This document shows positions 6,080 to 6,445 of a DNA stretch of 6,445 nucleotides, in pieces (positions within the stretch are counted from its first letter, which is position 1; every line of letters begins with the position of its first letter). The stretch lies in NCBI GenBank assembly GCA_910577415.1, contig CAJTLK010000072.1, positions 3,302-9,746 on the forward strand, written 5' to 3'. The translations under genes and the position numbers were made by a program. The notes under the pieces were generated by a model, which was not told where the DNA came from, ran no database searches, and was given only the letters and a program-made list of their open reading frames with translations. Source of the stretch: an uncultured Oscillospiraceae bacterium. GTDB lineage: Bacteria; Bacillota; Clostridia; Oscillospirales; Oscillospiraceae.

Positions 6080-6393
6080 TACGCCACCTGCCAGTCCCAC
6101 GACCAGTGGAAGAAGCCGGTCTCCTCCTCATAGCCCACGCTCACAAGCTCCCAGGAGATCCCGGAAGCGTCGAAACTCTCGCCCAGGGCGTCCGCCCAGG
6201 GGTCAAACTCCACTTTGGAGTAGAGGTCGGTGGTGCCGGTCATGGCCTTTTCCACATGACGCCCATCGGCCACCAGATCGTTGGCTTTGTCCTCCATCCA
6301 GACAAAATAGCGGTCGGACTGGAGCCGCTCGGCGTGGCTGACGGCGTCCGTGACAGCCGTGTGGGCCGCTATGATACGCTCATACCATGTCAC
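6079..6393 (-). CDS. Small head-tail completion / tail terminator-like protein
   Basis: A 104-residue protein starting at GTG behind a near-perfect ribosome site and ending at TAA. It is acidic and rich in aromatic residues. The N-terminal third looks helical. The centre has the stretch GTTDLYSKVEFDPWADAL (about residues 53-70), and the C-terminus (about 86-102) has an aromatic run, YEEETGFFHWSWDW, that looks like beta strands. There is no signal peptide or membrane segment. I recognise the style as a common uncharacterised protein of clostridial phages but cannot name a family with certainty. Its size and its place between a head-tail gene and the gp10-like gene suggest a neck component, possibly the tail terminator that caps the tube. 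The stop overlaps the next start by one base (TAATG). The gene call is secure; the function is inferred from position. Confidence 0.75.
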   Translation of the reverse strand: MTWYERIIAAHTAVTDAVSHAERLQSDRYFVWMEDKANDLVADGRHVEKAMTGTTDLYSKVEFDPWADALGESFDASGISWELVSVGYEEETGFFHWSWDWQVA

Positions 6394-6445
6394 TGGCTAT
6401 CACCTCCGGCCACGTTGAGGGTCTGTGCCACCCGCACAAGGGTCA
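6390..6445 (-). CDS. 3' end of an upstream head-tail junction gene (partial)
   Basis: Only the last 17 codons and a TGA stop (6392-6390) are in the window, reading TLVRVAQTLNVAGGDSQ. The stop overlaps the GTG start of the next gene by four bases (GTGA), a typical translational-coupling junction, and the last codons carry that gene's ribosome site. From position, a head-tail connector or head closure (stopper) protein is the most likely identity, since such genes commonly precede the gp10-like and tail tube genes in siphovirus modules. The visible residues are too few to assign a family, so this is inference from context only. Confidence 0.6.
   Translation of the reverse strand, partial: TLVRVAQTLNVAGGDSQ
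6400..6407 (-). promoter_or_regulatory. Ribosome binding site that fixes a GTG start
   Basis: The minus strand reads GGAGGTGA, an eight-base match to the anti-Shine-Dalgarno sequence, six bases before the GTG at 6393. It lies inside the coding end of the upstream gene. Its strength and spacing support the GTG start, the first start codon after it. Confidence 0.8.

Noticed and set aside
5033..6133. 366-codon plus-strand open frame
   Set aside because: It runs antisense across the tail tube gene, the spacer and the gp10-like gene, which are all well supported on the minus strand. The translation is a low-information glycine/valine/leucine mix with no recognisable domain.
1..6445. CRISPR arrays, tRNA genes, insertion sequences, defence genes
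   Set aside because: Reading both strands showed no spaced direct repeats, no tRNA-like cloverleaf, no transposase reading frame and no anti-phage gene; the window is almost wholly accounted for by tail genes.

Overview
The window is a tail-morphogenesis segment of a long-tailed phage with siphovirus-type gene order, as a prophage or a free phage genome. All genes lie on the minus strand, so the module reads from the right edge to the left. The protein types (phi13-type tail tube, HK97 gp10-like protein, gut-Clostridia-style tape measure), the moderately high GC content and the strong GGAGG ribosome sites suggest a phage of a Firmicutes host, probably a gut clostridium of the Oscillospiraceae type. 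The host is inferred from protein style only. No integrase, lysis or host gene is present, so integration cannot be judged.

Layout in transcription order. The last codons of an unidentified head-tail gene (6445-6390). A 104-residue connector or terminator-like protein with a GTG start (6393-6079). An HK97 gp10-family protein (6079-5591). A 42-nt gap holding a perfect 7-bp hairpin. The tail tube protein (5548-4904). The tail assembly chaperone G (4907-4458), whose mRNA carries an A AAA AAA slip site in the right register and a well-placed downstream structure. A -1 shift there makes a G-T fusion ending at 4342. The tape measure protein (4337-2004). A 125-residue baseplate-type protein (1999-1622). 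A large tail hub or tip protein that starts at 1617, is still open at position 1, and ends in a glycine-rich domain.

The genes fit one assembly line. Connector and completion proteins join head to tail. G and GT chaperone the tape measure while tube subunits polymerise around it. The two distal proteins form the tip. Most junctions overlap or are only a few bases apart (GTGA, TAATG, ATGA), implying one polycistronic, translationally coupled message. The tube gene is the exception: it has its own spacer and hairpin.

The most notable features are these. (1) The tape measure gene has a clear start with a ribosome site at 4337 but an in-frame TAG at codon 10, after which the reading frame and family-like sequence continue intact; an automatic caller would hide this by starting at 4247. 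(2) The -1 frameshift and its 70-residue T extension would be missed by ordinary gene calling. (3) A 16-bp perfect inverted repeat lies inside the T-coding region. No wholly new system is evident. The in-frame amber codon and the inverted repeat are the parts that established phage biology does not fully explain.
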